From Malikia sp. (GTDB taxonomy: Bacteria; Pseudomonadota; Gammaproteobacteria; Burkholderiales; Burkholderiaceae_C), in NCBI RefSeq assembly GCF_028687635.1, contig NZ_JAQTZS010000003.1, positions 124,001 to 188,000 on the forward strand: a stretch of DNA of 64,000 nt, given 5' to 3'. The notes below the pieces were generated by a model. The model was given only the letters and a program-made list of their open reading frames with translations. It was not told where the DNA came from and did no database searches. Below, piece after piece: positions 41,351 to 50,759 of this stretch; positions within the stretch are counted from its first letter, which is position 1, and each line of letters starts with the position of its first letter. The position numbers were made by a program, and so were the translations under genes.

Positions 41351-42679
41351 TCAGGCGCGCTGCGCGGCCAGCGCGTCGTAAGCGACCTGACCGGCCACCA
41401 GCGTGGTGCGCACCGAGACCGGCAGCTCGTGGCCGCCGAACGGGGTGTGCTTGCCACGGCTGCACAACGTATCCTCGCCCACCGTCCAGTAGGCCTTGGG
41501 GTCGATCACGCAGAGGTCGGCCACGCCGCCAACGACCAGGCGACCGACGCTGGCTTCCAGCGTGCCCAGGCTGCGCCCCAGCACGGCGGCCGGCCCCTGG
41601 GTCAGCACGGCGAGCGCGCGCGCCAGCGGCACGCCATCCTGCTCGGCCCATTTCCAGGCCAGGCCCAGCAGCAGCTCGACCGCGGTGGCGCCGGCCTCGG
41701 CCTCGGCGAAGGGCAGGATCTTGGCGTCGGCATCGACCGGATTGTGGTCGGACACCAGCGCGTCGATGGTGCCGTCGGCCAGGCCACGGCGCAGCGCCTC
41801 GCGGTCGCGCTGCTGGCGCACCGGCGGCTGCAGGCGCAGGCGGCTGTCGAAATAGCCGATGTCGATGTCGGTCAGGTGCAGGTTGTGCACGCTGATGTCG
41901 CAGGTCACCGGCAGGCCCTCGGCCTTGGCCTGGCGCACCAGTTCGAGGCCGGCGGCGCTGCTGATGCGGCACAGGTGCAGCTGGACCTGGGTGCCCGGGG
42001 TCTTGCAGACGCCGCGCAGCAACTCGAACAGGGTCTGCAGCGCGATCACCTCGGCCGCGACCGGGATGCCGGCCAGGCCCAGGCGGGTCGCCAGCGAGCC
42101 GCTGGCGGCCACGCCCTTGCCAAGCCAGAAGTCCTGCGGCCGCAGCCAGACGCTGTAGCCGAAGGTCGCGGCGTACTGCAGCGCGCGCTGCAGCACCTGG
42201 GTGTTGACGATTGGCACCTCGGCCTGACCGAAGCCGACGCAGCCCGAGTCGGTCAGCTCGACCATCTCGGTCAGCACCTCGCCCTTGAGGCCACGGGTCA
42301 GCGCGCCGAGCGGGAACACCCGCGCCTGGTGCAGCTTCTCGGCGCGGTACTTGAGCATCTGGACCAGGCCGGGCTCGTCGAGCACCGGCTCGGTGTCGGG
42401 CGGACAGACCAGGCTGGTGACGCCGCCGGCGGCGGCGGCGGCCGTCTCGCTCGCCAGCATGCCGGCGTGCTCCTGGCCGGGCTCGCGCAGCCGCATCGAC
42501 AGGTCGACCAGGCCCGGCGCGACGATGCAGCCGCTGGCGTCGATGACGCGGTTCGGGGTGAAATCGGCCGGGATCTGGCCGATGCCGACGATGCGGCCGG
42601 CCGCGATGGCGATATCGGCCAGGCGGTCGGTGCCGCTGGCGGGGTCGATCAGGCGACCGCCCTGGATCAGGGTTTTCAT
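41351..42679 (-). CDS. pyrC': Pseudo-dihydroorotase, likely structural partner of aspartate transcarbamylase
   Basis: The 442-residue product has the dihydroorotase/amidohydrolase fold (VIDASGCIVAPGLVDLSMRL, ISVHNLHLTDIDIGYFDSRL, ALVSDHNPVD). The metal-binding DxHxH is missing: where family enzymes have D-x-H-x-H-x-R, this one reads D59-L-S-M-R-L-R65, so both histidines are replaced by Ser61 and Arg63. A later zinc-ligand stretch reads QLHLCRISS. Such proteins (PyrC'/PyrX) are known in Pseudomonas and relatives as non-catalytic subunits needed for PyrB activity. It follows pyrB by 23 bases, and a true PyrC must be encoded elsewhere. Confidence 0.85.
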   Translation of the reverse strand: MKTLIQGGRLIDPASGTDRLADIAIAAGRIVGIGQIPADFTPNRVIDASGCIVAPGLVDLSMRLREPGQEHAGMLASETAAAAAGGVTSLVCPPDTEPVLDEPGLVQMLKYRAEKLHQARVFPLGALTRGLKGEVLTEMVELTDSGCVGFGQAEVPIVNTQVLQRALQYAATFGYSVWLRPQDFWLGKGVAASGSLATRLGLAGIPVAAEVIALQTLFELLRGVCKTPGTQVQLHLCRISSAAGLELVRQAKAEGLPVTCDISVHNLHLTDIDIGYFDSRLRLQPPVRQQRDREALRRGLADGTIDALVSDHNPVDADAKILPFAEAEAGATAVELLLGLAWKWAEQDGVPLARALAVLTQGPAAVLGRSLGTLEASVGRLVVGGVADLCVIDPKAYWTVGEDTLCSRGKHTPFGGHELPVSVRTTLVAGQVAYDALAAQRA

Positions 42680-42702
42680 GTGAAGTCCTTGTCTATGGCG
42701 GT

Positions 42703-43662
42703 TCAGGCCATGTTGCCGGCGACGATGCCCATCACGGCCATGCGCACCGCGATGCCGAAGGTCACCTGCGGCAGCACCACGCTCTGGCCGCCGTCGACCA
42801 CGCTGGAGTCGATCTCGACGCCACGGTTGATCGGGCCCGGGTGCATCACGATCGCATCGGGCTTGGCCCATTGCATGCGCTCAGTGGTAACGCCAAAGCT
42901 CTTGAAATACTCGTGGCTGGACGGCAGCAGCGCGCCACTCATGCGCTCGTTCTGCAGCCGCAGCGTGATGACGACATCGGCGTCTCGGATGCCCTCCTCC
43001 AGCGTGTGGCAGACCCGCACGCCCATGTCGGCGAACTCGGACGGCACCAGGGTGCGCGGGCCGACCACGCGCAGGTCGGGGCAGCCCAGCGTGGTCAGCG
43101 CGTGGATGTCGGAACGCGCCACGCGCGAGTGCAGCACGTCGCCGACGATGGCCACCGACAGATTCGTGAAGTCCTTCTTGTAGTGGCGGATCGTGTACAT
43201 GTCGAGCAGGCCCTGGGTCGGATGCGCGTGGCGGCCATCACCGGCGTTGACGACATGGACATGGGGCGCGACATGCTGCGCGATCAGGTAGGGCGCGCCC
43301 GACTCGCCGTGGCGCACGACGAAGATGTCGGCCGCCATCGCCGACAGGTTGGCGATGGTGTCGAGCAGCGACTCGCCCTTGGCGGTCGAGCTGCGCGCGA
43401 TGTCGAGGTTGAACACGTCGGCGCTCAGGCGCTTGGCCGCGATCTCGAAGGTGGTACGGGTGCGGGTGCTGTTCTCGAAGAACAGGTTGAACACGCTTTT
43501 TCCGCGCAGCAGCGGCACCTTCTTGACCTCGCGGTCACCGATGCTGACGAAGTTGGCGGCAGTATCGAGGATCTGGGTCAGGATCTCGCGCGGCAGGCCC
43601 TCGGTCGAGAGCAGGTGAATCAGCTCGCCGTTGCTGTTGAGCTGGGGATTGCGTTTCTTCAT
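42703..43662 (-). CDS. pyrB: Aspartate carbamoyltransferase catalytic subunit
   Basis: The 319-residue product has the carbamoyl-phosphate motif [19 protein letters not shown] and the [12 protein letters not shown] segment, plus the aspartate-binding area near [11 protein letters not shown]. It joins carbamoyl phosphate and aspartate in pyrimidine synthesis. It starts one base after the pyrR stop. The length fits the class that associates with PyrC'-type partners rather than with PyrI. Confidence 0.95.
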   Translation of the reverse strand: MKKRNPQLNSNGELIHLLSTEGLPREILTQILDTAANFVSIGDREVKKVPLLRGKSVFNLFFENSTRTRTTFEIAAKRLSADVFNLDIARSSTAKGESLLDTIANLSAMAADIFVVRHGESGAPYLIAQHVAPHVHVVNAGDGRHAHPTQGLLDMYTIRHYKKDFTNLSVAIVGDVLHSRVARSDIHALTTLGCPDLRVVGPRTLVPSEFADMGVRVCHTLEEGIRDADVVITLRLQNERMSGALLPSSHEYFKSFGVTTERMQWAKPDAIVMHPGPINRGVEIDSSVVDGGQSVVLPQVTFGIAVRMAVMGIVAGNMA

Positions 43663-43663
43663 C

Positions 43664-44185
43664 TCAGGTCTCCGCGTTCTTGTCTTGCACCACAAAGCTG
43701 AAATGGCCCTGCGCGTCGCGCGCGAGCTCGAAGGACTGGCTGACCGGCAGCGTCAGGCGCACGGCGGCGAAGTCGGCCTGCATCGGCAGCTCGCGCCCGC
43801 CACGGTCGACCAGCACCGCCAGCTGCACGCTGGCCGGGCGGCCGTAGTCGAACAGCTCGTTGATCACGGCCCGGATGGTGCGGCCGGTGTAGAGCACATC
43901 GTCGATCAGCAGCACCTGGGTGCCATCGACATCGAAGGGCAGCCGGGTCTGCTCGCTGCTCGCGCTCAAGCCGCGCTGCTTGTAGTCGTCGCGGTGCATG
44001 GCCGACGAGATCACGCCGATCTCGCCCGCCAGCCCCAGCTCGCGCTGCAGCCGCGCGGCCAGCCAGGCACCGCCCGAGGTCACGCCGACCAGCTTCAGCG
44101 GGCCGGCGCTCATCGCGATCAGGCCCTTTACGCCGCGCAGCAGCTCGGCGTAAAGCGCTTCCGCGTCCAGATTCAAGAAACTCAA
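43664..44185 (-). CDS. pyrR: PyrR-like bifunctional regulator / uracil phosphoribosyltransferase
   Basis: The 173-residue product has the phosphoribosyltransferase motif [20 protein letters not shown] and the PyrR-like [10 protein letters not shown] segment. It starts with TTG at 44185, with GGAG placed six bases upstream, inside the ruvX stop (TTGA overlap). In Gram-positive bacteria PyrR regulates the pyr operon by RNA binding. In betaproteobacteria it is encoded upstream of pyrB as here, but its regulatory role is less certain. Confidence 0.88.
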   Translation of the reverse strand: MSFLNLDAEALYAELLRGVKGLIAMSAGPLKLVGVTSGGAWLAARLQRELGLAGEIGVISSAMHRDDYKQRGLSASSEQTRLPFDVDGTQVLLIDDVLYTGRTIRAVINELFDYGRPASVQLAVLVDRGGRELPMQADFAAVRLTLPVSQSFELARDAQGHFSFVVQDKNAET

Positions 44186-44601
44186 GGCAAACTCCTCAAA
44201 AATTGTTCCAGGATGATGCAGGCCGAAACCGCATCGACGTCCTTGGCGCCGAGGCTGTGGGCCTCGGTCGTGCTGTAGCGCTCGTCGACCTCGTAGACCG
44301 CGAGGTTGAAGCGGCCGCGCAGCTGGCGCGCGAACTTGAGCGCGCGCACAGTGTTCTCGTGCGCGGCGCCGTCGGGGTGGAAGGGTACGCCAACGACGAG
44401 TGCATCGGGCTGCCATTCCTTGATGCGGGCCGCCACCTGCAGGAAGCGCGCGTCGCTGCCCTCGGCCTTGATCGTGGCCTGCGGCGTGGCGGTGCGCGTG
44501 ATGCGGTTGCCGCTGGCGACGCCGGTGCGCTTGGTGCCGAAGTCGAAGGCCAGGAAGCTCATCTGGCCCGGCGGGACGACGGGTATTGGCAGGCCGCTCA
44601 T
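44182..44601 (-). CDS. ruvX: Holliday junction resolvase-like protein RuvX/YqgF
   Basis: The 139-residue product has an RNase-H-like fold with FLAFDFGTKRTGVASGNRIT at the first acidic residue, DALVVGVPFHPDGAAHENTV and VDERYSTTEAHSLGAKDVDA. It takes part in 16S rRNA maturation and possibly in recombination. It is coupled to yqgE (ATGA) and pyrR (TTGA). Confidence 0.93.
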   Translation of the reverse strand: MSGLPIPVVPPGQMSFLAFDFGTKRTGVASGNRITRTATPQATIKAEGSDARFLQVAARIKEWQPDALVVGVPFHPDGAAHENTVRALKFARQLRGRFNLAVYEVDERYSTTEAHSLGAKDVDAVSACIILEQFLRSLP

Positions 44602-45335
44602 GCGCGCCCCGATCCCGGCGCCAGCATCCAGGGCTCCAGCCCCAGCAAGGCCATGGCTTTCTCGTAGCGCTGCTCGACCGGGGTGTCGAAGATCACGGCC
44701 GGGTCGGCCGCCACGGTCAGCCAGCTGTTCTCGGCCAGTTCGGATTCGAGCTGGCCTTCGCCCCAGGACGAATAGCCGAGCGCGACCATCACCTTGCGCG
44801 GTCCGGCACCCGACGAGAGCGCCTCCAGCACATCGCGCGAGGTCGTCATCTCCAGCCCGCCTTCGATGCGCAGGCTGGAGGCATAGGCCGAATGCACGAC
44901 CGGCTCGTCGTCCGGCGCCTCGGTGTCGGCTTCGTCGGTCGCCGGCTCGGCCGATGGCGAGGGCGAAGCCGCGCGTTCGAGGCTGGCGAGCGCCTCGCGG
45001 ATCGCCTCGCGGATGGCGGGTGGGGTCTCGTCGCTGCCGACGGCCTGCGCCTCGCCCATGGCCTCGTGCAGCACGAAGCCGCGCTCGGTCTGGATCGGCC
45101 CACCGCGCAGCAGCGGCGCATGGCGCAGGTCCTCGCGGCGCAGCGGCAAGTCGAGGCGCTCGAACAATTCCCCGAGCCCGTTGTCGCTCGGCTTGTTGAT
45201 GATCAGGCCCAGCGCGCCGCGCGCGCTATGCTCGCACAGGTAAACCACGCTCTTGCCAAAGAGTTCGTCGTTCAGCCCGGGCATGGCGATCAGGAAATGA
45301 TGGGTCAAGTTAATAGGGGCGGTATCCGAACTCAT
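44598..45335 (-). CDS. yqgE: YqgE/AlgH family protein with acidic insert
   Basis: The 245-residue product has the YqgE landmarks HHFLIAMPGLNDELFGKSVV, GALGLIINKPSD, LLRGGPIQTERGFVLH and VALGYSSWGEGQLESELAEN. Between about residues 110 and 145 it carries an insert rich in Ala, Ser, Pro, Asp and Glu (PSPSAEPATDEADTEAPDDE), not usual for the family. It is transcribed with ruvX and pyrR. Its start lies only 42 bases from the end of hsdR, the edge of the defence island. Confidence 0.92.
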   Translation of the reverse strand: MSSDTAPINLTHHFLIAMPGLNDELFGKSVVYLCEHSARGALGLIINKPSDNGLGELFERLDLPLRREDLRHAPLLRGGPIQTERGFVLHEAMGEAQAVGSDETPPAIREAIREALASLERAASPSPSAEPATDEADTEAPDDEPVVHSAYASSLRIEGGLEMTTSRDVLEALSSGAGPRKVMVALGYSSWGEGQLESELAENSWLTVAADPAVIFDTPVEQRYEKAMALLGLEPWMLAPGSGRA

Positions 45336-45377
45336 AGGACTGGATTTTACGTGGCCGACACCAGCCTCCCGAGCAAG

Positions 45378-48300
45378 CTAGCTAGACCATGTGCTCGCAA
45401 GGGACTCGGCCTGCATCAAAACCAGCTCTACAGCATCAGCCTCGCCAGGACCAGGAGGCGGATACTTCCATCTTTGCAAAGTTCGTCGTACCAGAATACG
45501 TAGCTTGGCTCGCACGCTTTCCCGTACCTGCCAGTCCACTGTCGTGCTGCCTCTCAGCTTTTCAGTGATTTCGACCGCGATTTTCTTCAGCGTCTCATCC
45601 CCCAACTCACGCACAGCTTGCTCGTTGCTCGCCAACGCGTCGTAGAAGGCAATCTCGTCCTGGCCGAGACCCAGGGCCGCCTCGCGCTCCAGCACAGCCT
45701 GGAAGTCCTTGGCCATCTGGATCAGTTCCTCGATGACTTGGGCCGTCTCGACAGCGCGGTTGTGATACTTGCGCAGGGTTTCCAGCAGCCGGTCGCCGTA
45801 CTTCTTCTCTTGCACGACGTTGTTGCGCGCCCGCGCCTTGATCTCGTCACGCAGCAGTTTTTCCAGCAACTCCACCGCCAGATTGCGGCTTTTCATCTGG
45901 CGCACATCCTCAAGGAACTCGTCGGATAGCAGACCGATGTTGGGCTTGTCCAAGCCAGCCAGCGCAAAGATGTCTGCTACCCCGTCTGCGACGATGGCGT
46001 TATCCAGGATCTGTTTGAGCGCACTGTTTTTCTCTTCGGTGGAGCGCTTCTTGTCCACCGTGGTGAACTTGGTGATGGCCGCCTTGATGGCAGAAAAAAA
46101 AGCAATTTCCTTGCGCAGCGCGGCGGCATCATCCAGCGTGCCGCACAGCGAATAGGCCTTGGCCACCGCGACCATAGTGTCGAGGAAGCGCTGCTTGCCG
46201 TCCTTCAAACCCAGCAAGTGGTTGGCGCAGGGCACCAGTAACGCGGCAGCCTGGGTCTCGAATCCACTGTAGTCGCAGCCGTGCATCATGCCGCGCACGA
46301 TGTCCATCTTCTCCAGCAACACCGCAAGGGCCTCAGCGGCGTTGTGCGTGGGGTCGCCCTTGCCTTTGGCTTCGGTGTAGGTCTTGAGCGCCGCCTTCAG
46401 CTCGTTGGCAATCCCGATGTAATCCACCACCAGGCCGCCCGGCTTGTTCTTAAACACCCGGTTCACCCGTGCAATCGCCTGCATCAGGTTGTGGCCTTTC
46501 ATGGGCTTGTCCACATACATGGTGTGGCAGCAGGGGGCATCAAAGCCGGTCAGCCACATATCGCGCACGATCACTAGCTTCAACGGGTCTTTGGCATCCT
46601 TGAAGCGTTTTTCCATTCGCTTCTTGACCTGTTTGCTGTACAGGTGGGCTTGCAGCAGCGGCTTGTCTGCCGCCGAGCCCGTCATCACGATCTTGATCTC
46701 GCCTTGCTCGGGGTCGTCGCTATGCCACTCGGGGCGCAGTGCGACGACGGCCTTGTAAAGCTGCGCGCAAATGTCGCGGCTCATGCAGACGATCATCGCC
46801 TTGCCATCCAGCGTTGAGCTACGGGTTTCGAAGTGATCGACCAAGTCCTTGGCCACTTGCGCCAGACGTGGCTCAGCACCCACCAGCTTTTCCAGCGCAG
46901 CCCACTCGCTCTTGGTCTTCTCGCGACTGGCAATGTCTTCTTCATCTTCCACCACTTCTTCGACCTGCTCGTTAAGCGCGTCGATCTCAGCCTGCTTCAC
47001 ATCCAGCTTAGCCAAGCGGCTCTCGTAGAAGATGGGTACGGTGGCTCCATCGTCCACGGCATCCTGAATGTCGTAGATACTGACATAGTCGCCGAATACC
47101 GCGCGGGTGTCCTTATCCTCCAGGGCAATCGGGGTGCCGGTAAAACCGATAAAGGTGGCATTCTTCAGGGCGTCGCGCAGGTGCTTGGCATAGCCGAACA
47201 CGTACTTGCCCGCCTTCTCGTCAAAGCGCCCCTTCATGCCGTATTGGCTGCGGTGTGCTTCGTCCGAAATCACCACGATGTTGGAGCGCTCGGACAGCAG
47301 CGGGTGCTCGTCCTCCTCATCCAGCAGCGCAAACTTCTGCACCGTGGTGAAGATGATGCCGCCCGCCTGGCGCGAGGCCAGCATCTCGCGCAATTCGTCG
47401 CGGCTCCCGGCTTGCAGCGGCGTGGTCTTGAGCAAGTCACTAACCGCGCAGAAGGTGGCAAACAGTTGCCCATTCAAATCATTACGGTCCGTCACCACCA
47501 CCAAGGTCGGGTTCTTCATCTCGGGCTGTTGCAGCAGCTTGCCCGCGTAGCAGGCCATGGTGATGCTCTTGCCAGATCCTTGGGTGTGCCAAACCACACC
47601 GGCCTTACGCGAGCCCGGCTTCACCTCTTTACCGTAAGTAGCGCGCTCTTCACGCACCTCCAGCAAACCCTTGTCGGGCGATCTGGCCGCAATCACCGTG
47701 GCGCGCACTGCCTCACGCACCGCGTGGAACTGGTGGTAGCCCGCGATCTTTTTAACAACCACATCGCCATCCTGCTCGAACAGCACAAAGTGGCGGATGT
47801 AATCAAGGAACAACTCCGGTGCAAAAAAGCCGCGCACCACGGTTTCCAGCTCCAGTTGCAGGCGGGGCCGATCATCCTCGTTGGCAATGGTGCGCCAGGG
47901 CAACATGCGCTCGGCGTTGGCCGTGAGTGAGCCCACGCGGGCCGTCCAACCATCGCTGACCACCAGCGCTTCGTTGCTGTTGAACAGGTCGCTGATCTCG
48001 TCCTTGTAGGTCTGCAACTGGTTGAAGGCGTCCCACACGTCCGTCTGTTCGTTGGCCGGGTTCTTCAGCTCGATCACCGCCAGCGGCAGGCCGTTGATGA
48101 AAGTCACCAGGTCGGGGCGCCTGGGCTGCTTGGTGCCTGTGACAGTGAACTGGTTGATCACCAGGAATTCGTTGTGCTGCGGGTTGGCAAAGTCGATCAG
48201 GTGCACCAGATCGGTTTTCTTTTCGTCCCCTACTGAAAATTCCACCGATACACCAGATAGAAGCAGCCGGTGAAAACTGCGGTTGCGCACCACTGCCAGT

Positions 48301-48533
48301 GGCTCACTGATGGTGTGCACGGTGTGAACGGCCTGCTCCAGCGCTGCAGCGGGGATGTGTGGGTTGATGCGAACCAAGGCCGCCAGCAGCCGGTCGCGCA
48401 AAATGATCTGCCGGTAGTCGGCGCGTTCTGGAGTGTCACCGTCGGGTGCGATGTCTGGCCCGTGCACAAACCGCCAGCCGGTTTCCTGAAACCAAACGAT
48501 GCAGAGGTCTTCGAGTTCTTGTTCGTTCATCAT
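45378..48533 (-). CDS. hsdR: Type I restriction enzyme, R subunit
   Basis: The 1051-residue product has the N-terminal nuclease motif [20 protein letters not shown] (D...ExK). The motor part begins with Walker [21 protein letters not shown] and has [13 protein letters not shown] (DEAH box), [10 protein letters not shown] and later helicase motifs including [10 protein letters not shown]. The C-terminal helical region would contact the methylase. It translocates and cuts DNA lacking the cognate methylation. The start overlaps the previous gene (ATGA at 48530-48533). It is the last gene of the operon and so is expressed after the five embedded genes. Confidence 0.95.
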   Translation of the reverse strand: MMNEQELEDLCIVWFQETGWRFVHGPDIAPDGDTPERADYRQIILRDRLLAALVRINPHIPAAALEQAVHTVHTISEPLAVVRNRSFHRLLLSGVSVEFSVGDEKKTDLVHLIDFANPQHNEFLVINQFTVTGTKQPRRPDLVTFINGLPLAVIELKNPANEQTDVWDAFNQLQTYKDEISDLFNSNEALVVSDGWTARVGSLTANAERMLPWRTIANEDDRPRLQLELETVVRGFFAPELFLDYIRHFVLFEQDGDVVVKKIAGYHQFHAVREAVRATVIAARSPDKGLLEVREERATYGKEVKPGSRKAGVVWHTQGSGKSITMACYAGKLLQQPEMKNPTLVVVTDRNDLNGQLFATFCAVSDLLKTTPLQAGSRDELREMLASRQAGGIIFTTVQKFALLDEEDEHPLLSERSNIVVISDEAHRSQYGMKGRFDEKAGKYVFGYAKHLRDALKNATFIGFTGTPIALEDKDTRAVFGDYVSIYDIQDAVDDGATVPIFYESRLAKLDVKQAEIDALNEQVEEVVEDEEDIASREKTKSEWAALEKLVGAEPRLAQVAKDLVDHFETRSSTLDGKAMIVCMSRDICAQLYKAVVALRPEWHSDDPEQGEIKIVMTGSAADKPLLQAHLYSKQVKKRMEKRFKDAKDPLKLVIVRDMWLTGFDAPCCHTMYVDKPMKGHNLMQAIARVNRVFKNKPGGLVVDYIGIANELKAALKTYTEAKGKGDPTHNAAEALAVLLEKMDIVRGMMHGCDYSGFETQAAALLVPCANHLLGLKDGKQRFLDTMVAVAKAYSLCGTLDDAAALRKEIAFFSAIKAAITKFTTVDKKRSTEEKNSALKQILDNAIVADGVADIFALAGLDKPNIGLLSDEFLEDVRQMKSRNLAVELLEKLLRDEIKARARNNVVQEKKYGDRLLETLRKYHNRAVETAQVIEELIQMAKDFQAVLEREAALGLGQDEIAFYDALASNEQAVRELGDETLKKIAVEITEKLRGSTTVDWQVRESVRAKLRILVRRTLQRWKYPPPGPGEADAVELVLMQAESLASTWSS

Positions 48534-49072
48534 AACGCGGCTCCTGCTGCTGGCAGAATCAAGCCGTGCTTTTGTGCCAGCTCATGGTTCAGGACTACGA
48601 CAGAGGTGGCAGGGAGTGCCCACGTTTTCACGATGGGCTTGAGAACCAGCGACAGCGCACTTTGCAGCGGTGCCAGCCATTCCTGCTTATGCCCGTTGAT
48701 GACCAGTACAAAACGGAATCCCTGTGCCTGCAGATCAAGCGTCTTGAAAGAATCAGGCAGTTCATCAGCCGCTGCAGGATGGCGCTGCAGCCGAGCGGCG
48801 ACGGCGAGCAAGAAGCCGTGGGTCAGCTTGCTGCGAATTTCGTCGATGAACTCCGTAAAGTTAGGCTGCGTCTCTGGCCTTGGGCTGCTGGACTTGGCTT
48901 CGACGATCCATACCGTCGGTCCCTCTTGCTGCTGTCGCAGCAACAAGAACTCTGCCATCTGCACGCCTTCCTGAACCTTCTTGTAGCACGCGCTTTTCTC
49001 GATGTAAAAGCATTGCCCCACAGGGTAAGGGCCAAACGTCATCCCCGATTCGATGATGGCGTCGGTGCTCAT
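48530..49072 (-). CDS. Nuclease-like protein with VEAKSSS motif, partner of the AAA protein
   Basis: The 180-residue product contains [40 protein letters not shown] and [21 protein letters not shown] beta strand ending in ExK (IVEAK) after an upstream Glu resembles a PD-(D/E)xK nuclease core, although no family is certain and a true metal-binding acid is not proven. It is coupled on both sides by ATGA junctions and directly follows the AAA ATPase at 49069-50082. The two probably form an ATPase plus effector pair. I recognise the VEAKSSS type only as a conserved hypothetical. Confidence 0.55.
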   Translation of the reverse strand: MSTDAIIESGMTFGPYPVGQCFYIEKSACYKKVQEGVQMAEFLLLRQQQEGPTVWIVEAKSSSPRPETQPNFTEFIDEIRSKLTHGFLLAVAARLQRHPAAADELPDSFKTLDLQAQGFRFVLVINGHKQEWLAPLQSALSLVLKPIVKTWALPATSVVVLNHELAQKHGLILPAAGAAL

Positions 49073-50082
49073 TTCAGGGCCAGCTCCACTTCCTGCTGGT
49101 AGAGGCGGATCGACTCGGCAATGATGGGGTTGTCCGGCATGCCGTTCTTAAGGTCATCGCATGCCCAGTCACTGCCGGTGGCAGAAATCACGGGAATCGA
49201 CCAGCCACGCTCCTGCGCGATCAGGTACAACTTCTTGACCACGAAATAGGAGTGGCTGGCCATGAAGAACTGGATGCCACGTTCGGCCAGCATCGCTACA
49301 ATGTCCAGCAACTGCGAGATGGCGGTAGGATGCAAGGCCGACTCGGGTTCGTCGATCAGCACCACCGAGTTGGTGTCCAGATAGCGGTTGCCCAGCAGTG
49401 TGTCGAGGATAGCGATTTTCTTAATGCCTTCTGCCGTGACTCCAATCGGGAACTTGTGACGACCTCTGACAAACAGCCAGCGACCGGAAGCTTCGTCGTA
49501 CTCGACCACACCGCCAAGGATGTCCTCTAGCTGACGGCGCGACTTGGCGAATTCATCATAGTTCCGGCCCTTGCTGGTGGAAATACGCAACGCTTTGGCT
49601 AGATCGAAGTAGGTGTCATCAAAACCAAAAACCTTGTCCTGCTCGCGCGACTTCAGGATGATCTGATGCAATGACAACACCTCCTTGGCCGGCAAGAAGA
49701 TCGAATTACTGGCCCGTGGCGGCACAAGATTTTCGAGGCTGGAAATCTGCTTGCTTGTGTCCTTGCCGAAGCTGTAGGAGAAAACTTCTTTCTCGATTGT
49801 TAGCGCGCTCGAAAGGGGTGCGTCCGCACCCTTGCTGACCAGGTCACCTATCTTCTCGGCTTGAAATGTCCAGTACAGTTTTTCCCACAGAATCTCTGAA
49901 GCAGACCTTTGCTCATCGCCGCGCTTGTAGTCTTCCAGCGTGCGCAGGCTGCTGTAGATGGACTTTAGCAGAAAAGTTTTCCCGCTGCCATTACTGCCAA
50001 TGACCAGGTTGATCTTGCCGAGTGCCGACCAATTGACTCCATTAAGAGGCCCAAAATTATCGAGTTTAATTTGATTGATCAT
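49069..50082 (-). CDS. AAA/OLD-like ATPase
   Basis: The 337-residue product starts MINQIKLDNFGPLNGVNWSA and has Walker A LVIGSNGSGKTFLLKSIYSS, a long helical insert, and Walker B SVVLIDEPESALHPTAISQL with the D-loop, then FFMASHSYFVVKKL. This is the SMC/OLD-like (AAA_15/AAA_21) ATPase type without an attached nuclease domain. The ATG at 50082 lies in the ATGA overlap with the DUF4276 gene; a longer frame upstream is discounted. Such stand-alone ATPases usually sense phage proteins or DNA and control a separate toxin or nuclease. Confidence 0.8.
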   Translation of the reverse strand: MINQIKLDNFGPLNGVNWSALGKINLVIGSNGSGKTFLLKSIYSSLRTLEDYKRGDEQRSASEILWEKLYWTFQAEKIGDLVSKGADAPLSSALTIEKEVFSYSFGKDTSKQISSLENLVPPRASNSIFLPAKEVLSLHQIILKSREQDKVFGFDDTYFDLAKALRISTSKGRNYDEFAKSRRQLEDILGGVVEYDEASGRWLFVRGRHKFPIGVTAEGIKKIAILDTLLGNRYLDTNSVVLIDEPESALHPTAISQLLDIVAMLAERGIQFFMASHSYFVVKKLYLIAQERGWSIPVISATGSDWACDDLKNGMPDNPIIAESIRLYQQEVELALK

Positions 50083-50759
50083 GATTGAGCCAATTTCCTG
50101 ATTTGTGCTAGCCACGCTGCAAAGAACGCACACTCGGCCTCGATCTTGGCCAGACCAATCTTCTGGGCAGCAATGGGGCCATGCCTGCGCTTACGATAAC
50201 TGGGATTATTCAATTCACGCTCCAAGTGCGCCGCAGGCTTGGTTTCAGGCCGGTCGTTGATGTGCTCTGGCGATTCAGCCGCTGCGCGTGCCGCTGCCAG
50301 CGCAGCGCTCGCCCTCTGCCAGCTTGGTTCAACGCATGTCAATGTCTGAACATCGCTGAAGAGCAGGGCCTCAAACTCATGAGGCTGGATGTAGGGGATA
50401 AAACGATTCGGCTGACATCCAGCTGCGGCCACTACATCCGCATGCAGTTCACACCGGAGCAAAGCCAATCTTCGGCCAAGATTAGGCATAGCTTTGGCCT
50501 GTTCAAAGCCCGGAAATCGCTTATCGAGCTTGTAGAGATCGAACAGAGTCGTTACAAATGGAGAACTCTTCTGGCGCAGAGTGTTGCGCAGATGCGGTTT
50601 CACCCTATCATAGTTCAGCGCACCACCACGGTTTCCAGGCGAGGTCTCCACCATTTGCGGCTCAAGGTATAGACCCAAGCCGTAAAAGCATGGGGCCAAC
50701 ACATCGCGGACGAATTCTTCTTCTGTCTCGCCCTCGCAGACCACCACAACGCGGCTCAT
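50079..50759 (-). CDS. DUF4276 / TOPRIM-like protein (RloB-like)
   Basis: The 226-residue product starts MSRVVVVCEGETEEEFVRDV, a TOPRIM-type beta strand with the conserved glutamate, and has TLFDLYKLDKRFPGF and NRFIPYIQPHEFEALLFSDV, which characterise DUF4276. Such proteins are found beside AAA ATPases in OLD-, RloAB- and PARIS-like pairs, where the TOPRIM part is the nuclease or effector. It is coupled to the AAA gene upstream (ATGA at 50756-50759) and to the second AAA gene downstream. Confidence 0.78.
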   Translation of the reverse strand: MSRVVVVCEGETEEEFVRDVLAPCFYGLGLYLEPQMVETSPGNRGGALNYDRVKPHLRNTLRQKSSPFVTTLFDLYKLDKRFPGFEQAKAMPNLGRRLALLRCELHADVVAAAGCQPNRFIPYIQPHEFEALLFSDVQTLTCVEPSWQRASAALAAARAAAESPEHINDRPETKPAAHLERELNNPSYRKRRHGPIAAQKIGLAKIEAECAFFAAWLAQIRKLAQS

